Both the position numbers and the translations under genes were made by a program. Shown here in pieces: positions 25,993-34,861 of a stretch of 64,000 bases of DNA; positions within the stretch are counted from its first letter, which is position 1, and the number at the start of each line of letters is the position of its first letter. The stretch is from Candidatus Gastranaerophilales bacterium HUM_1 (lineage in GTDB: Bacteria; Cyanobacteriota; Vampirovibrionia; Gastranaerophilales; Gastranaerophilaceae): the NCBI GenBank assembly GCA_002103105.1, contig DAAY01000008.1, positions 196,601 through 260,600 of the forward strand, in the 5' to 3' direction. The notes beneath the pieces were generated by a model that was given only the letters and a program-made list of their open reading frames with translations, searched no databases and was not told where the DNA came from.

Positions 25993-26011
25993 AATGTAAC
26001 AGAAATGTAAC
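25993..26011. promoter_or_regulatory. Tandem AATGTAAC operator (HLR1/Pho-box-like)
   Basis: AATGTAAC at 25993-26000 and 26004-26011, an exact 11-bp repeat. On the minus strand this reads GTTACATT-N3-GTTACATT, pointing to the TPR gene at 25918, though it also lies 93 bp upstream of the plus-strand gene at 26104. Same unit and spacing as at 20986. Confidence 0.5.
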
Positions 26012-26103
26012 AAAAGTTTTTATAGAAGCAATTATTTAAAACAGAAATTGTTTATATAAGTAAGGTAGGTTAAAAAAGGTTAATTTTATTTTGGAGGTTT
26101 AGT

Positions 26104-26916
26104 ATGTCAAGCAACGTAGGCTCAATTAACAGTGCTCCTCTGGTAGGTGCATTTCAATACAACCCGTATGCTATGGATGGTTTTGATGAAATTGATATGA
26201 CTTACAATTCACCATTAGCAATGGGAGGAAGTATCTTTGATGGCTCAGGCTACGGAGGTTTTGGTATGGGAATGATGCCAATGCCCATGGCTGGAGGAGG
26301 TGTCACAGGTTACGACCCAAAATCATATTTCAATAACATGAAAGATTATCAAAAATTTTACATAGACTACAATGTCGATCAACAAAATATGCAACGTAAT
26401 GCAGATTTAAGAATTAACGCATCTCTAGAAGGAATCAAAGATGCAGCCGCAGTTCTTAGAGATAAGATTAAACAAAATGAACAAGATCAAGTTCCAGCGG
26501 CATTTAAAGCATATGTACAAAGTGTCGGAGCAGCATATGGAGAAGGCTCTGGAAAAGAAGTTGAATACAGAGCATTAAGTCTTTATGAACAAATGACAGG
26601 TAAATCTCTAATCCAAGACTTACGAGATAATGGACATAGTTCATTTACACAAGGTTTATTACAATCTTTGACATTCAGTGCAACATACAGAACATCAGCA
26701 GAGGACAACATTTCTGCAATAACAGGTCAACCAGTGGGAACATCTGAAAAAGTATCTCAAGGATGCGGTAAAGTTCTTGGTGCGGGAACAGCAGGTGCAG
26801 CTCTCGGAGCTCTTGCAGGTAAATTGTCTCATTCTGGTAAAGTCGGAACAATTGTCGGACTTGCAGCCGCTGGATTGTCAGCAGTATTAGCCTTCGTAAC
26901 TGGCGGAAAAGGCTAG
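26104..26916 (+). CDS. Gly/Met-rich hypothetical protein with hydrophobic C-terminus
   Basis: 270 aa, not recognised. No signal peptide. Residues 1-75 are low-complexity and rich in Gly, Met and Pro (GGFGMGMMPMPMAGGG). Residues 75-200 are helical and charged (DYQKFYIDYNVDQQNMQRNADLRIN). The last 55 are a Gly/Ala-rich hydrophobic hairpin (GAGTAGAALGALAGKL ... VGTIVGLAAAGLSAVLAFVTGGKG) like glycine-zipper membrane segments. The strong Shine-Dalgarno TTGGAGG precedes the ATG. A surface or membrane-inserting role is possible; no function is claimed. Confidence 0.55.
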   Translation: MSSNVGSINSAPLVGAFQYNPYAMDGFDEIDMTYNSPLAMGGSIFDGSGYGGFGMGMMPMPMAGGGVTGYDPKSYFNNMKDYQKFYIDYNVDQQNMQRNADLRINASLEGIKDAAAVLRDKIKQNEQDQVPAAFKAYVQSVGAAYGEGSGKEVEYRALSLYEQMTGKSLIQDLRDNGHSSFTQGLLQSLTFSATYRTSAEDNISAITGQPVGTSEKVSQGCGKVLGAGTAGAALGALAGKLSHSGKVGTIVGLAAAGLSAVLAFVTGGKG

Positions 26917-26964
26917 AACTTATAAATATATACTTTTAACCCCTCCTCCAAAATAATTCCTATA

Positions 26965-26998
26965 AAATCCGAAGTTCAAAAATGGACTTCGGATTTTT
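26965..26998 (+). terminator. Terminator after the Gly/Met-rich protein gene
   Basis: AAATCCGAAGT (26965-26975) pairs with ACTTCGGATTT (26986-26996), with a 10-nt loop and a trailing T-run. Confidence 0.85.
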
Positions 26999-27096
26999 GA
27001 ATAAAAAAAGTCCTGCTAAAAGGAGTAATAGCAGGAATATAGTTCAGTAAAAGAGACATCTGCTAACATTATTACCTCCTTTTTTAATTAGTCAAA

Positions 27097-27164
27097 TTAA
27101 AAAAAAGAGCCTCAAAAAATATCAAGGCTCGTTGGAATTAAGAATAGCTGGAAGTATGAAAAAG
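27097..27164 (-). ncRNA. Putative small RNA, copy A of a two-member family
   Basis: On the minus strand a 23-nt box (27164-27142, starting CTTTTTCATACTTCC) is followed by a GAGCC/GGCTC hairpin (27130-27107) and at least eight T residues, an excellent terminator. A -10-like TATAAT lies at 27174-27169, so the RNA would be about 65-70 nt and start at the box. The same box and hairpin layout recur at 46371-46425. It is untested; an unrecognised repeat is the alternative. Confidence 0.45.
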
Positions 27165-27299
27165 ATTAATTATATTAAATCTTTTTCACTTATTTTTCTC
27201 TATTAGCCATATGGGTAATTATTGATGGTTATATATATAATGCAATTGTTATTTTTATGTTATGTTATTAGATGAAAAAATAAGGAGTTCGGTGCTTTT

Positions 27300-28016
27300 A
27301 TGAATAAAAAATATATTATTGCAGCAATTATTTGTTTTATTATAATTGGATTTTTAGGTTGGCTTATAGTGCTTTCTGACGAAGCTCAAGAAAAAAAAGA
27401 AAGAGAAATGTTACCAACCAAAATAGGGCAAAAAGTTTGGACTTATAATATGAACAAATATCAGTGGAGAGAATATCAAAAAACTGACGATGAACAATCA
27501 AAAAATGAGATAATTCTACAAGTTCAAGCACCAGAAGGAAATGGAGGTTATACTTCTTATAATTTAATCACTGGTAATGCCCAAGTTCCTAAAGAAGATG
27601 TTTGGGTTGGAGAAGGTAGCCAAGAATTTCTAAAAGGCAAAAAGCTTTACTCATATTACCCTAGAACTTTTGAATATTATGAAATTATTTTCAATGGTGT
27701 AAAATTTGTGCCAAGAAAACTTTCTAAAGATGAAATAAAAACAATTTTGAAAGGCTATGATTTTATTTACGTTTCAGACCTAAAAAAATCTACTGTTTCA
27801 ATACCATATTCTAAACGCCATAATAAATTTGCAGTAATAAATGATATTGGCGACAATTTTTACAAATATTATATCGTTCCAAATGATAGCAAAAAGATGG
27901 AGATAGGTAATTTTTCAGACCAATTTATACTTAAAGATAATAATATTAACATCAAACTCCAAAGATTAGAAGGTTGTTCAAAAGCGTATCCTTGTTTTGA
28001 TATAAATGTAAAATAA
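27300..28016 (+). CDS. Membrane-anchored hypothetical protein
   Basis: 238 aa, not recognised. One N-terminal transmembrane helix (YIIAAIICFIIIGFLGWLIVL) leads into a Lys- and Tyr-rich soluble domain (about residues 40-238) with alternating beta-like segments (KNEIILQVQAPEGNGGYTSYNLI). Two Cys near the end (GCSKAYPC) could form a disulphide. AAGGAG lies 12 nt before the ATG. The next gene starts 25 bp downstream with its own ribosome site. Confidence 0.6.
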   Translation: MNKKYIIAAIICFIIIGFLGWLIVLSDEAQEKKEREMLPTKIGQKVWTYNMNKYQWREYQKTDDEQSKNEIILQVQAPEGNGGYTSYNLITGNAQVPKEDVWVGEGSQEFLKGKKLYSYYPRTFEYYEIIFNGVKFVPRKLSKDEIKTILKGYDFIYVSDLKKSTVSIPYSKRHNKFAVINDIGDNFYKYYIVPNDSKKMEIGNFSDQFILKDNNINIKLQRLEGCSKAYPCFDINVK

Positions 28017-28041
28017 TTTTCGTAAAAAGAGGTGAATATTT

Positions 28042-29601
28042 ATGAATACAAAAGAACAATATCTTAAATTAAGAGAAGAATTTACAAAGAAGTATGAACC
28101 TACTTTATATAATTCAGAACTCGCTGGTTGGAATTTTTACACAAACTCCACAGAAGAAAATCTAAAAAAATATACTCAATCACAAGAACAAATGAGTAAT
28201 TTATTCAAAGATGAACAAATGTATAAATCATTAAAAGCCATTCAAAAAGAAGGCTTAGAGGATAAACATTTAGCAAAACAATTAAAAGATTTAGTTAAAG
28301 CTTTTTACAATGAAATAGAATCTGGAAATGAATTAAAAGCACTTCGAGATAAAGAGAATGAAATAGCCTCAAAATTCAATTCTTATGTTATGGAAATTGA
28401 TGGAAAAGCTATTTCTAAAGCAGAGATTATGGTGATTTTAGAAAAAGAACACAATCCAGAAATCCGTAAAAAAGCCTACGACGCAAATATCAAATCTGGA
28501 GACGAAATTGCAGATGATTTAGTTGAATTTGTAAAAATGCGTAATGCTTATGCTAAAACAAAAGGATATGACACTTATTTTGATTATATGATTGAAGATT
28601 CTTATGACATAACCCCAAAAGAACTAGATGCTTTATTAAATGGAGTTTCTTCAAAAATTGAAACTAAATCAATAGAATTTGATGAAGAAAGGAAAGCAGA
28701 ACTTGCAAAAAGTTTTGGAGTTAAACCAGAAGAATTAAAAGATTATCACTACGGATTGATAACGGATAATACTCCCGAAAAAACGGTTACCGAGTATTTA
28801 ACAACAAAAGAACAAGTTGTTGATATTGCAAAAGATGTTTATAAACAAATGGGCTTTGATGTCGATAGTATGGGGATAACTTTAGACTTATTCCCAAGAA
28901 AAAATAAAAACACTCACGGTTTTGCTTTTTGCATAAAACCAGCAAAAGATGCAAGAATTCTTGCAAACTTGACCAACAACACAAATAGCTTAGATACCAT
29001 TTTGCATGAACTTGGACATTGCGTTTATGATATTGGGCTAGATATAAACCTACCATTTCTAGAACAAGAACCATCTTCTTCTGCAATGACAGAAGCCGTT
29101 GCGATGATGATGGGCGATTTGCCAAAAACTGAAAATATTTTATCTCGTCTTGTACCTCAAGATGTTTTAGACAAATTCAAAGCGGAACTAAAAAAAGATG
29201 ATGCAAGATTTGTTAATCGTTCTCTTCAAATTATTGAATTTGAAAGAGAAATGTACAAAAATCCAGAAAGAGATTTGAAAAGCTTATGGAGAGATTTGAA
29301 AATAAAATATCTTCACCGTGGAGATGAAACTGAATCTAATAACGAATGGGCAACTATTCCGCACTACCTATCTCATCCAGGATATTATCAAAACTATTTT
29401 AGAGCTGGTTTAATTAAAGCACAACTTTACAATGCAATGAAAACTGAATTAGGTGAAATTTCTAAAAATTCAAAAACTTCTGATTATTTGAACGATAAAT
29501 TATTCAAATATGGTTCATCTAAAGAAGATAGCGATTTAATTTTAGAAATTACAGGGAAAGCAATATCTGAAAATGATTTTTGCAATAGAATAATAGAATA
29601 A
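28042..29601 (+). CDS. M2/M3-type zinc metallopeptidase
   Basis: 519 aa, soluble, no signal peptide. The zinc motif HELGH (TILHELGHCVYDIG) is followed about 25 residues later by the third ligand Glu in TEAVAMMMGDL. The N-terminal GWNFYTNSTEEN block resembles ACE-like M2 enzymes, and the overall helical layout fits the M2/M3 (thimet/ACE) clan. It is likely a cytoplasmic oligopeptidase or carboxydipeptidase. Shine-Dalgarno AAGAGGTG. A cation antiporter-like gene follows at 14 bp. Confidence 0.85.
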   Translation: MNTKEQYLKLREEFTKKYEPTLYNSELAGWNFYTNSTEENLKKYTQSQEQMSNLFKDEQMYKSLKAIQKEGLEDKHLAKQLKDLVKAFYNEIESGNELKALRDKENEIASKFNSYVMEIDGKAISKAEIMVILEKEHNPEIRKKAYDANIKSGDEIADDLVEFVKMRNAYAKTKGYDTYFDYMIEDSYDITPKELDALLNGVSSKIETKSIEFDEERKAELAKSFGVKPEELKDYHYGLITDNTPEKTVTEYLTTKEQVVDIAKDVYKQMGFDVDSMGITLDLFPRKNKNTHGFAFCIKPAKDARILANLTNNTNSLDTILHELGHCVYDIGLDINLPFLEQEPSSSAMTEAVAMMMGDLPKTENILSRLVPQDVLDKFKAELKKDDARFVNRSLQIIEFEREMYKNPERDLKSLWRDLKIKYLHRGDETESNNEWATIPHYLSHPGYYQNYFRAGLIKAQLYNAMKTELGEISKNSKTSDYLNDKLFKYGSSKEDSDLILEITGKAISENDFCNRIIE

Positions 29602-29615
29602 TTAAGGAAATAATA

Positions 29616-30926
29616 ATGTTATCACTTCTAACAAATCCAATAATAATAGCTGTAATTTTATTATGTATATTATGTTTATGCAGAATAAATGTTTTACTTG
29701 CACTAATAATTTCATCTGTTGTAGGTGGCCTTGTCGGGCATATAGGATTGTCAGAAGTGATGGATATTTTTATTCACGGAATGGGGGACAATTCTGAAAC
29801 CGCATTGAGCTATATTTTATTGGGAGCATTTGCGGCATCTATGACACACACAGGTCTTGCACCAATTTTAGCAACCAAAATTTCGAGAATTATTAAATCG
29901 AAAAAATATATGCTGATATTTATTTTAACAGGAATTGCTATTTTATCACAAAATTTAATTCCTGTTCATATTGCGTTCATCCCAATTCTAGTTCCTCCAT
30001 TATTAGGTTTGATGAATAAATTAAAAATTGATAGACGAGCTGTTGCTTGTGGTCTAGCTTTTGGATTAGAAGCTCCATATATTGCAATCCCTGCAGGTTT
30101 TGGATTGATTTTCCAAGGATTAATTGCAGAAAACATGATGCAAAATGGAGTTGAAGTAATAAAAAGTGATATTTGGAAATACAACTGGATAATTGGAGCG
30201 TGCTTATTTGTTGGATTTTTAGTAGCTATTTTTATTTCTTTCAGAAAACCAAGAGAATACGAAAATATTATAATTAAAGACGAAGCAAAAATTGAAGATT
30301 TAAAATTAAATAAAAACCACTATATTACTCTAATTGCCGCAATTATAACTCTAACCGTTCAATTATGGACAAATTCATTACCTTTAGGGGCATTAGTCGG
30401 TTTAGCAGTAATTTTTGGATTTAAAGCAATTGATCACGACAAAATGGACAAATTAATTAACGAAGGTGTCGGATTGATGGGTTATGTTGCATTCGTAATG
30501 CTGGTTGCGGCTGGATTTGCTTCTGTAATGAAAGCAACTGGCGGAGTTGATGCATTGGTTAACGCAATCACTCCATTTATGGGTTCAAGTAAAATAACTG
30601 CAACTATTTTAATGCTTTTTGTTGGTTTATTTATTACAATGGGCATAGGCACTTCTTTTGGAACAATACCAATTTTAGCAGTTTTATATATTCCAATTTG
30701 CTTAAAATTAGGGTTCAGTATTCCTTCAATGATAATTGTTTTGTCTGCTGCTGCGGCACTCGGAGATGCGGGTTCTCCAGCTTCAGACACCACACTTGGT
30801 CCAACAGCAGGTTTAAATGCAGATGGACAACATAACCACGTCTGGGATACTTGTATTCCAACATTCTTGCACTACAATATTCCACTATTTTTTGCGGCTA
30901 TAATTGCGGTTTTAATTTTCCATTAA
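29616..30926 (+). CDS. YuiF/NhaC-type Na+/H+ antiporter-family transporter
   Basis: 436 aa, 11-12 hydrophobic helices. Diagnostic blocks include NLIPVHIAFIPILVPPLLG, FGLEAPYIAIPAGFGLIFQGLI, IGTSFGTIPILAVLYIPICLKLG and AAALGDAGSPASDTTLGPTAGLNADGQHNHVWDTCIPTF, as found in the Na+/H+ antiporter family that includes Bacillus YuiF, a putative amino-acid antiporter. It probably exchanges an amino acid or cation for protons. Encoded 14 bp after the peptidase, so peptide breakdown and export/import of products may be linked. Confidence 0.8.
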   Translation: MLSLLTNPIIIAVILLCILCLCRINVLLALIISSVVGGLVGHIGLSEVMDIFIHGMGDNSETALSYILLGAFAASMTHTGLAPILATKISRIIKSKKYMLIFILTGIAILSQNLIPVHIAFIPILVPPLLGLMNKLKIDRRAVACGLAFGLEAPYIAIPAGFGLIFQGLIAENMMQNGVEVIKSDIWKYNWIIGACLFVGFLVAIFISFRKPREYENIIIKDEAKIEDLKLNKNHYITLIAAIITLTVQLWTNSLPLGALVGLAVIFGFKAIDHDKMDKLINEGVGLMGYVAFVMLVAAGFASVMKATGGVDALVNAITPFMGSSKITATILMLFVGLFITMGIGTSFGTIPILAVLYIPICLKLGFSIPSMIIVLSAAAALGDAGSPASDTTLGPTAGLNADGQHNHVWDTCIPTFLHYNIPLFFAAIIAVLIFH

Positions 30927-30981
30927 TTAAATTTAATATATTATTTTTTTCAAATTATTTGCATGATATGATGGACGAATT

Positions 30982-33900
30982 ATGGTAGATGTTAATCAAG
31001 AATATGTTCCACTCCACTTACACACAGAGTATTCTTTACTTGATGGAGCAATTAGGATAGGGGATTTAGTTAAATTTTGTGCAGAAAACAACATGCCTGG
31101 TGTTGCCGTAACAGATCACGGGGTTATGTATGGTGCAATGGATTTGTATATAGATGCGGATAAAAACAATTCAAAAGAAAGAGAAAAAGCCGAACAAGAC
31201 CCCAATTACAAACCCAAATTAGTTAACCCAATAGTTGGTTGTGAATTTTATGTACACGATGGGGATATTTCAGAACGCAACCCTAGTCACAATCCTAGAT
31301 ACCACTTAGTTTTACTTGTAAAAAATAACCAAGGATATAAAAACATTGTTAAACTAGCTTCAAAAGCTCACATTGAAGGTTTTTATATGAAACCTCGTAT
31401 CAACTGGGAACTTCTTGAACAATATCACGAAGGATTGATTTGCTCTTCTGCTTGTTTAGGTGGCGAAGTACTCCAAAACCTATTGAAAGGTGATTACGAA
31501 AAAGCAAAGGCTACTGCTAAAAGATTTAAAGATTTATTTGGAGAAGATTATTATATTGAGTTACAAGACCACGGGCTTGAAGAACAAAAACGTACAAACC
31601 CAGATTTGATACGTATTGCCAAAGAACTTGATATTAAAATGATTATCACAAACGACTCCCACTATTTGAAAAAAGAAGATGCAGACTGGCATGATACCCT
31701 TTTGTGTATGCAGACAAAATCTTCAAAATCAGATACAAATAGATTCCATTTTCCTAATAATGAATTCTATGTAAAAACGGTTTCGGAATTAAGAGATTCT
31801 TTCAAATGGCTAGACAGCGAAACATTTGATGAATGTATTAAAAACACGGTAGAAATTTCTAAAAAATGTCATATTACAGTAGAATGGAAAGCCCCTCTAC
31901 CAGATTTCCCTGTTCCTGAAGGATTTACAACAGATACATACTTAGAAAAACTTGTATATCAAGGGATTAGAAGAAAATATCACCAAGAAGAAATTGATCC
32001 AAAACTCCAAGAACGTGCGAAGTACGAATTGGGTGTAATTGAACAAATGGGATTCTCTGCATACTTTTTGATTACATGGGATTTTATCCACTACGCAAAA
32101 ACTCACGATATTCCAGTCGGCCCAGGGAGAGGATCTGCCGCAGGTTCACTAGTTGCGTATGCCCTTGATATTACAGATTTGGACCCGATAGAACACAACC
32201 TATTGTTTGAAAGATTTTTGAACCCAGAACGTTTCAGTATGCCCGATATTGATACGGACTTTTGTATTGAAAAACGTGGGAAAGTTATTGATTACGTTGT
32301 AGAAAAATACGGAGCAGATAAAGTTTGTCAGATTATTACCTTTAACACTCTGGCTGCTCGTAACGCAATGAAAAGTGTTGCACGTGTATTTGATATTCCA
32401 TACGCAAGAAGTAAACAACTTTCAGACCTTATTTCTGGCGACCCTGGGGCAAAAATTTCCGACTCTTTGCAAGATGGAATGGAATTAAAAACACTATACG
32501 ATAGTGACCCAGAAGTTAAAAGATTGGTTGATACCGCACTTCACGTAGAAGGTCTGAAAAACGCAACTGGCATGCACGCAGCTGGGGTAATCATTTCATA
32601 TAAACCTCTGGATGAAATTGTTCCTGTACAGCACGGAAAAGACGGAGTTGTTGTAACACAATACCACCGAGAAATTTTAGAAAAAATGAAGCTTCTGAAG
32701 ATGGACTTTTTGGGGCTTCGTAACCTTACAATGATTTCTAAAACTGTAAAACTAATTAAAAAATGTCAGGGTATTGATTTAGATATCAACCATATTCCAC
32801 TGGATGATAAACCAACATATGATATGCTAATTCGAGGTGAAACAGTTGGTGTATTCCAGTTAGAATCCCAAGGGATGACAAACCTTGTAAAAAAACTACA
32901 ACCCGACGTATTTGAAGATTTAGGAGCTTTAGTAGCACTATTTCGTCCAGGTCCGTTAGGTTCTGGCATGGTTGATGTTTTCGTAGATAGAAAACACGGA
33001 CGACAAGAAATTACTTATCCACACCCACGACTTGAAAAAGTTTTAAAAGACACCTATGGAACAATGGTTTACCAAGAGCAAATCATGCAGATTTTCCAAG
33101 AAATGGCGGATTATTCTTTAGGTCAAGCAGACATGGTTCGTCGTATGATGGGTCACAAAGACCCTGCGGCTATGGCAGCTCAGGAAGATAAACTTATTGA
33201 AGGATCTGCAAAATATGGTATGAAAGCAGAAGATGCAAAAACTTTATTTGAACAAATTCAAAACTTCGCTTCATACTGTTTCAACAGAGCTCACTCATCT
33301 GCTTACGCATTCGTTGCATATCAAACAGCTTTCTTGAAATGCCATTATCCAGTTGAATACTTATCATCATTATTATCAAGTGTTGCTGGAGACCAAGAAA
33401 AAACTCAAGCTTATATTGAAGAAGCCTTGAAATACGGAATCAAAGTGCTTCCTCCAGATATAAACAAATCTTATCTTGAATACGCACCAGATGGTAAAAA
33501 CATCAGATTCGGGCTTGCTTCAATCAAACAAGTTGGAGAAGGTGTAATTGAAGAAATCATCAAAGAACGTGAAGCAAACGGTGATTTCAAATCAATTTAT
33601 GATTTTATTAAAAGAGTAGATGTAAAATGTGCGAATAAAAGAGCGTTAGAAGGATTGATTAAGGCTGGAGCTTTTTCCACAATTGAAAAAAGCCGTAAAC
33701 AACTAATGGAGAACCTTGAATACATCACTTCAACAGCTTCTAAAGAGGCTAAAGAAAAAGAATCAGGTCAAGGAAGTTTGTTTGACATGCTAGGAGATAC
33801 CGCCTCAGTTGAAGATGCGAAATTTCATCTTTCTGGCTCAGATGAAGAATATGATGCAAGACAAATTCAAATTTTTGAAAAAGAATTCTTGGGATTTTAT

Positions 33901-34512
33901 GTAACAAGCCACCCATTATCTACAATTAGAGACAAGTTACCATTCTTAATGACTCACAAAATCTCACAAATTCCAGATATTCCGAATGATAAAGTCGTAA
34001 CTATTTGTGGATTAGTAACAGCAACGAAACAAATTCCAACTAGAAATGACCCTACAAAATTTGTTCGATTTGTAACAATTGAAGATTTAACAGGAAAAAT
34101 TGATACTTTAGCTTTCAATTCAAAAATTGCGGAATACAATGACTTCTTGCAAAATGAGCAAAGAATTATTGTATCAGGAAAAGTAAGTAGGCGTAGCGAT
34201 GACGATCCACCAATTATTTTGGTTGACACTGTTAAACCAGTAGATAATTCAAATATTTTCACCATTGAGTTGAAAGACGAATTAAAATTTGAAGAGTTGA
34301 TGTTAATGAAGCAAATGTTATGCAAATTTTCTGGTTCCGACCCAGTAATGCTAAAACTTCCAGATTTAACAGGAGATGTAAAGATTTTAGCTTCATCAAT
34401 GTTCTGGGTAAATTCTTCAAACGACTTAGTAAACATGTTGAATAAACGATTTGGAGAACGAATTGGAATTTCAATAAAATCAATGGATACAAATTTAAAA
34501 GAACCGGTTTAA
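30982..34512 (+). CDS. dnaE: DNA polymerase III alpha subunit
   Basis: 1176 aa, normal for DnaE. The N-terminal PHP domain (PLHLHTEYSLLDGAIRIGDL, with later TDHGVMYGA) precedes the C-family polymerase palm with catalytic PDIDTDF near residue 422. Fingers, beta-binding region and an OB fold near the C-terminus (VVTICGLVTATKQIPTRNDPTKFVRFVTIEDLTG) follow. It is the replicative polymerase. It stands alone, with an AT-rich 55-bp upstream region that contains the likely promoter. Confidence 0.97.
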   Translation: MVDVNQEYVPLHLHTEYSLLDGAIRIGDLVKFCAENNMPGVAVTDHGVMYGAMDLYIDADKNNSKEREKAEQDPNYKPKLVNPIVGCEFYVHDGDISERNPSHNPRYHLVLLVKNNQGYKNIVKLASKAHIEGFYMKPRINWELLEQYHEGLICSSACLGGEVLQNLLKGDYEKAKATAKRFKDLFGEDYYIELQDHGLEEQKRTNPDLIRIAKELDIKMIITNDSHYLKKEDADWHDTLLCMQTKSSKSDTNRFHFPNNEFYVKTVSELRDSFKWLDSETFDECIKNTVEISKKCHITVEWKAPLPDFPVPEGFTTDTYLEKLVYQGIRRKYHQEEIDPKLQERAKYELGVIEQMGFSAYFLITWDFIHYAKTHDIPVGPGRGSAAGSLVAYALDITDLDPIEHNLLFERFLNPERFSMPDIDTDFCIEKRGKVIDYVVEKYGADKVCQIITFNTLAARNAMKSVARVFDIPYARSKQLSDLISGDPGAKISDSLQDGMELKTLYDSDPEVKRLVDTALHVEGLKNATGMHAAGVIISYKPLDEIVPVQHGKDGVVVTQYHREILEKMKLLKMDFLGLRNLTMISKTVKLIKKCQGIDLDINHIPLDDKPTYDMLIRGETVGVFQLESQGMTNLVKKLQPDVFEDLGALVALFRPGPLGSGMVDVFVDRKHGRQEITYPHPRLEKVLKDTYGTMVYQEQIMQIFQEMADYSLGQADMVRRMMGHKDPAAMAAQEDKLIEGSAKYGMKAEDAKTLFEQIQNFASYCFNRAHSSAYAFVAYQTAFLKCHYPVEYLSSLLSSVAGDQEKTQAYIEEALKYGIKVLPPDINKSYLEYAPDGKNIRFGLASIKQVGEGVIEEIIKEREANGDFKSIYDFIKRVDVKCANKRALEGLIKAGAFSTIEKSRKQLMENLEYITSTASKEAKEKESGQGSLFDMLGDTASVEDAKFHLSGSDEEYDARQIQIFEKEFLGFYVTSHPLSTIRDKLPFLMTHKISQIPDIPNDKVVTICGLVTATKQIPTRNDPTKFVRFVTIEDLTGKIDTLAFNSKIAEYNDFLQNEQRIIVSGKVSRRSDDDPPIILVDTVKPVDNSNIFTIELKDELKFEELMLMKQMLCKFSGSDPVMLKLPDLTGDVKILASSMFWVNSSNDLVNMLNKRFGERIGISIKSMDTNLKEPV

Positions 34513-34587
34513 TCAAGCTGGTTCTTTATTTTAGGAACTTTTATTAAATTGATAAATAAAACTTTATAAAAAATTTTAAAAAAGTGC

Positions 34588-34615
34588 TTGAAATCTAAAA
34601 TTTAGCATGTATGAT
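34588..34615 (+). promoter_or_regulatory. tRNA-Gly promoter
   Basis: TTGAAA (34588-34593), 16-bp spacer, TATGAT (34610-34615), placing the start near 34622, 13 bp before the tRNA. The three tRNA promoters in the window all have a 16-bp spacer. Confidence 0.7.
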
Positions 34616-34634
34616 TAAAAGGTAACCCAAATAA

Positions 34635-34709
34635 GCGGGGGTAATTCAGTGGTAGAATGCCTCCTTGCCAAGGAGGATGTCGCGAGTTCGAGCCTCGTCT
34701 CCCGCTCCA
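34635..34709 (+). tRNA. tRNA-Gly(GCC)
   Basis: 75 nt including an encoded CCA. Acceptor arm GCGGGGG with CTCCCGC, D-arm AATTCAGTGGTAGAAT, anticodon stem CTCCT/AGGAG with loop TGCC (anticodon GCC at 34667-34669), T-arm GAGTTCGAGCCTC. The 3' half from 34664 is repeated at 41510-41552. CCA is encoded here but not in the other two tRNA genes nor in the 41510 copy, which suggests the 3' end was supplied by the integrated element. Confidence 0.97.
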
Positions 34710-34710
34710 T

Positions 34711-34742
34711 AAAAAAGAGAGTCTTGAAACTCTCTTTTTTAT
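34711..34742 (+). terminator. Terminator after tRNA-Gly
   Basis: AAAAAAGAGAGT (34711-34722) pairs perfectly with ACTCTCTTTTTT (34729-34740). A close copy recurs at 41698-41728. It probably belongs to the element rather than the host. Confidence 0.85.
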
Positions 34743-34754
34743 TGTTTATTTTTT

Positions 34755-34774
34755 GTGGGTAATCCGTGTGTAAT
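34755..34774. repeat. Left arm-type sites GTGGGTAAT/GTGTGTAAT
   Basis: Two 9-bp direct repeats 11 bp apart (34755-34763, 34766-34774), about 50 bp inside the left repeat. The same doublet occurs near the right end at 41407-41426, the arrangement expected of integrase arm-binding sites. Confidence 0.6.
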
Positions 34775-34861
34775 TAATGTTTTAAAACTTAAACACAAAA
34801 CCGTGAAACTGAATCGTAAACATGTGAATATAAAAAAATTAAAGTTCTCAATTAAGAGAGC

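Larger units (their letters stand above)
26917..27299. other. Intergenic 383 bp with terminator, hairpins and a putative sRNA
   Basis: It holds a plus-strand terminator (26965-26998), a second hairpin with CCTGCTA/TAGCAGG arms (about 27011-27033), a minus-strand hairpin plus T-run (27096-27130) and the 23-nt box shared with 46403-46425. The final 60 bp before 27300 contain AT-rich promoter-like sequence. No coding frame is convincing. Confidence 0.6.
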
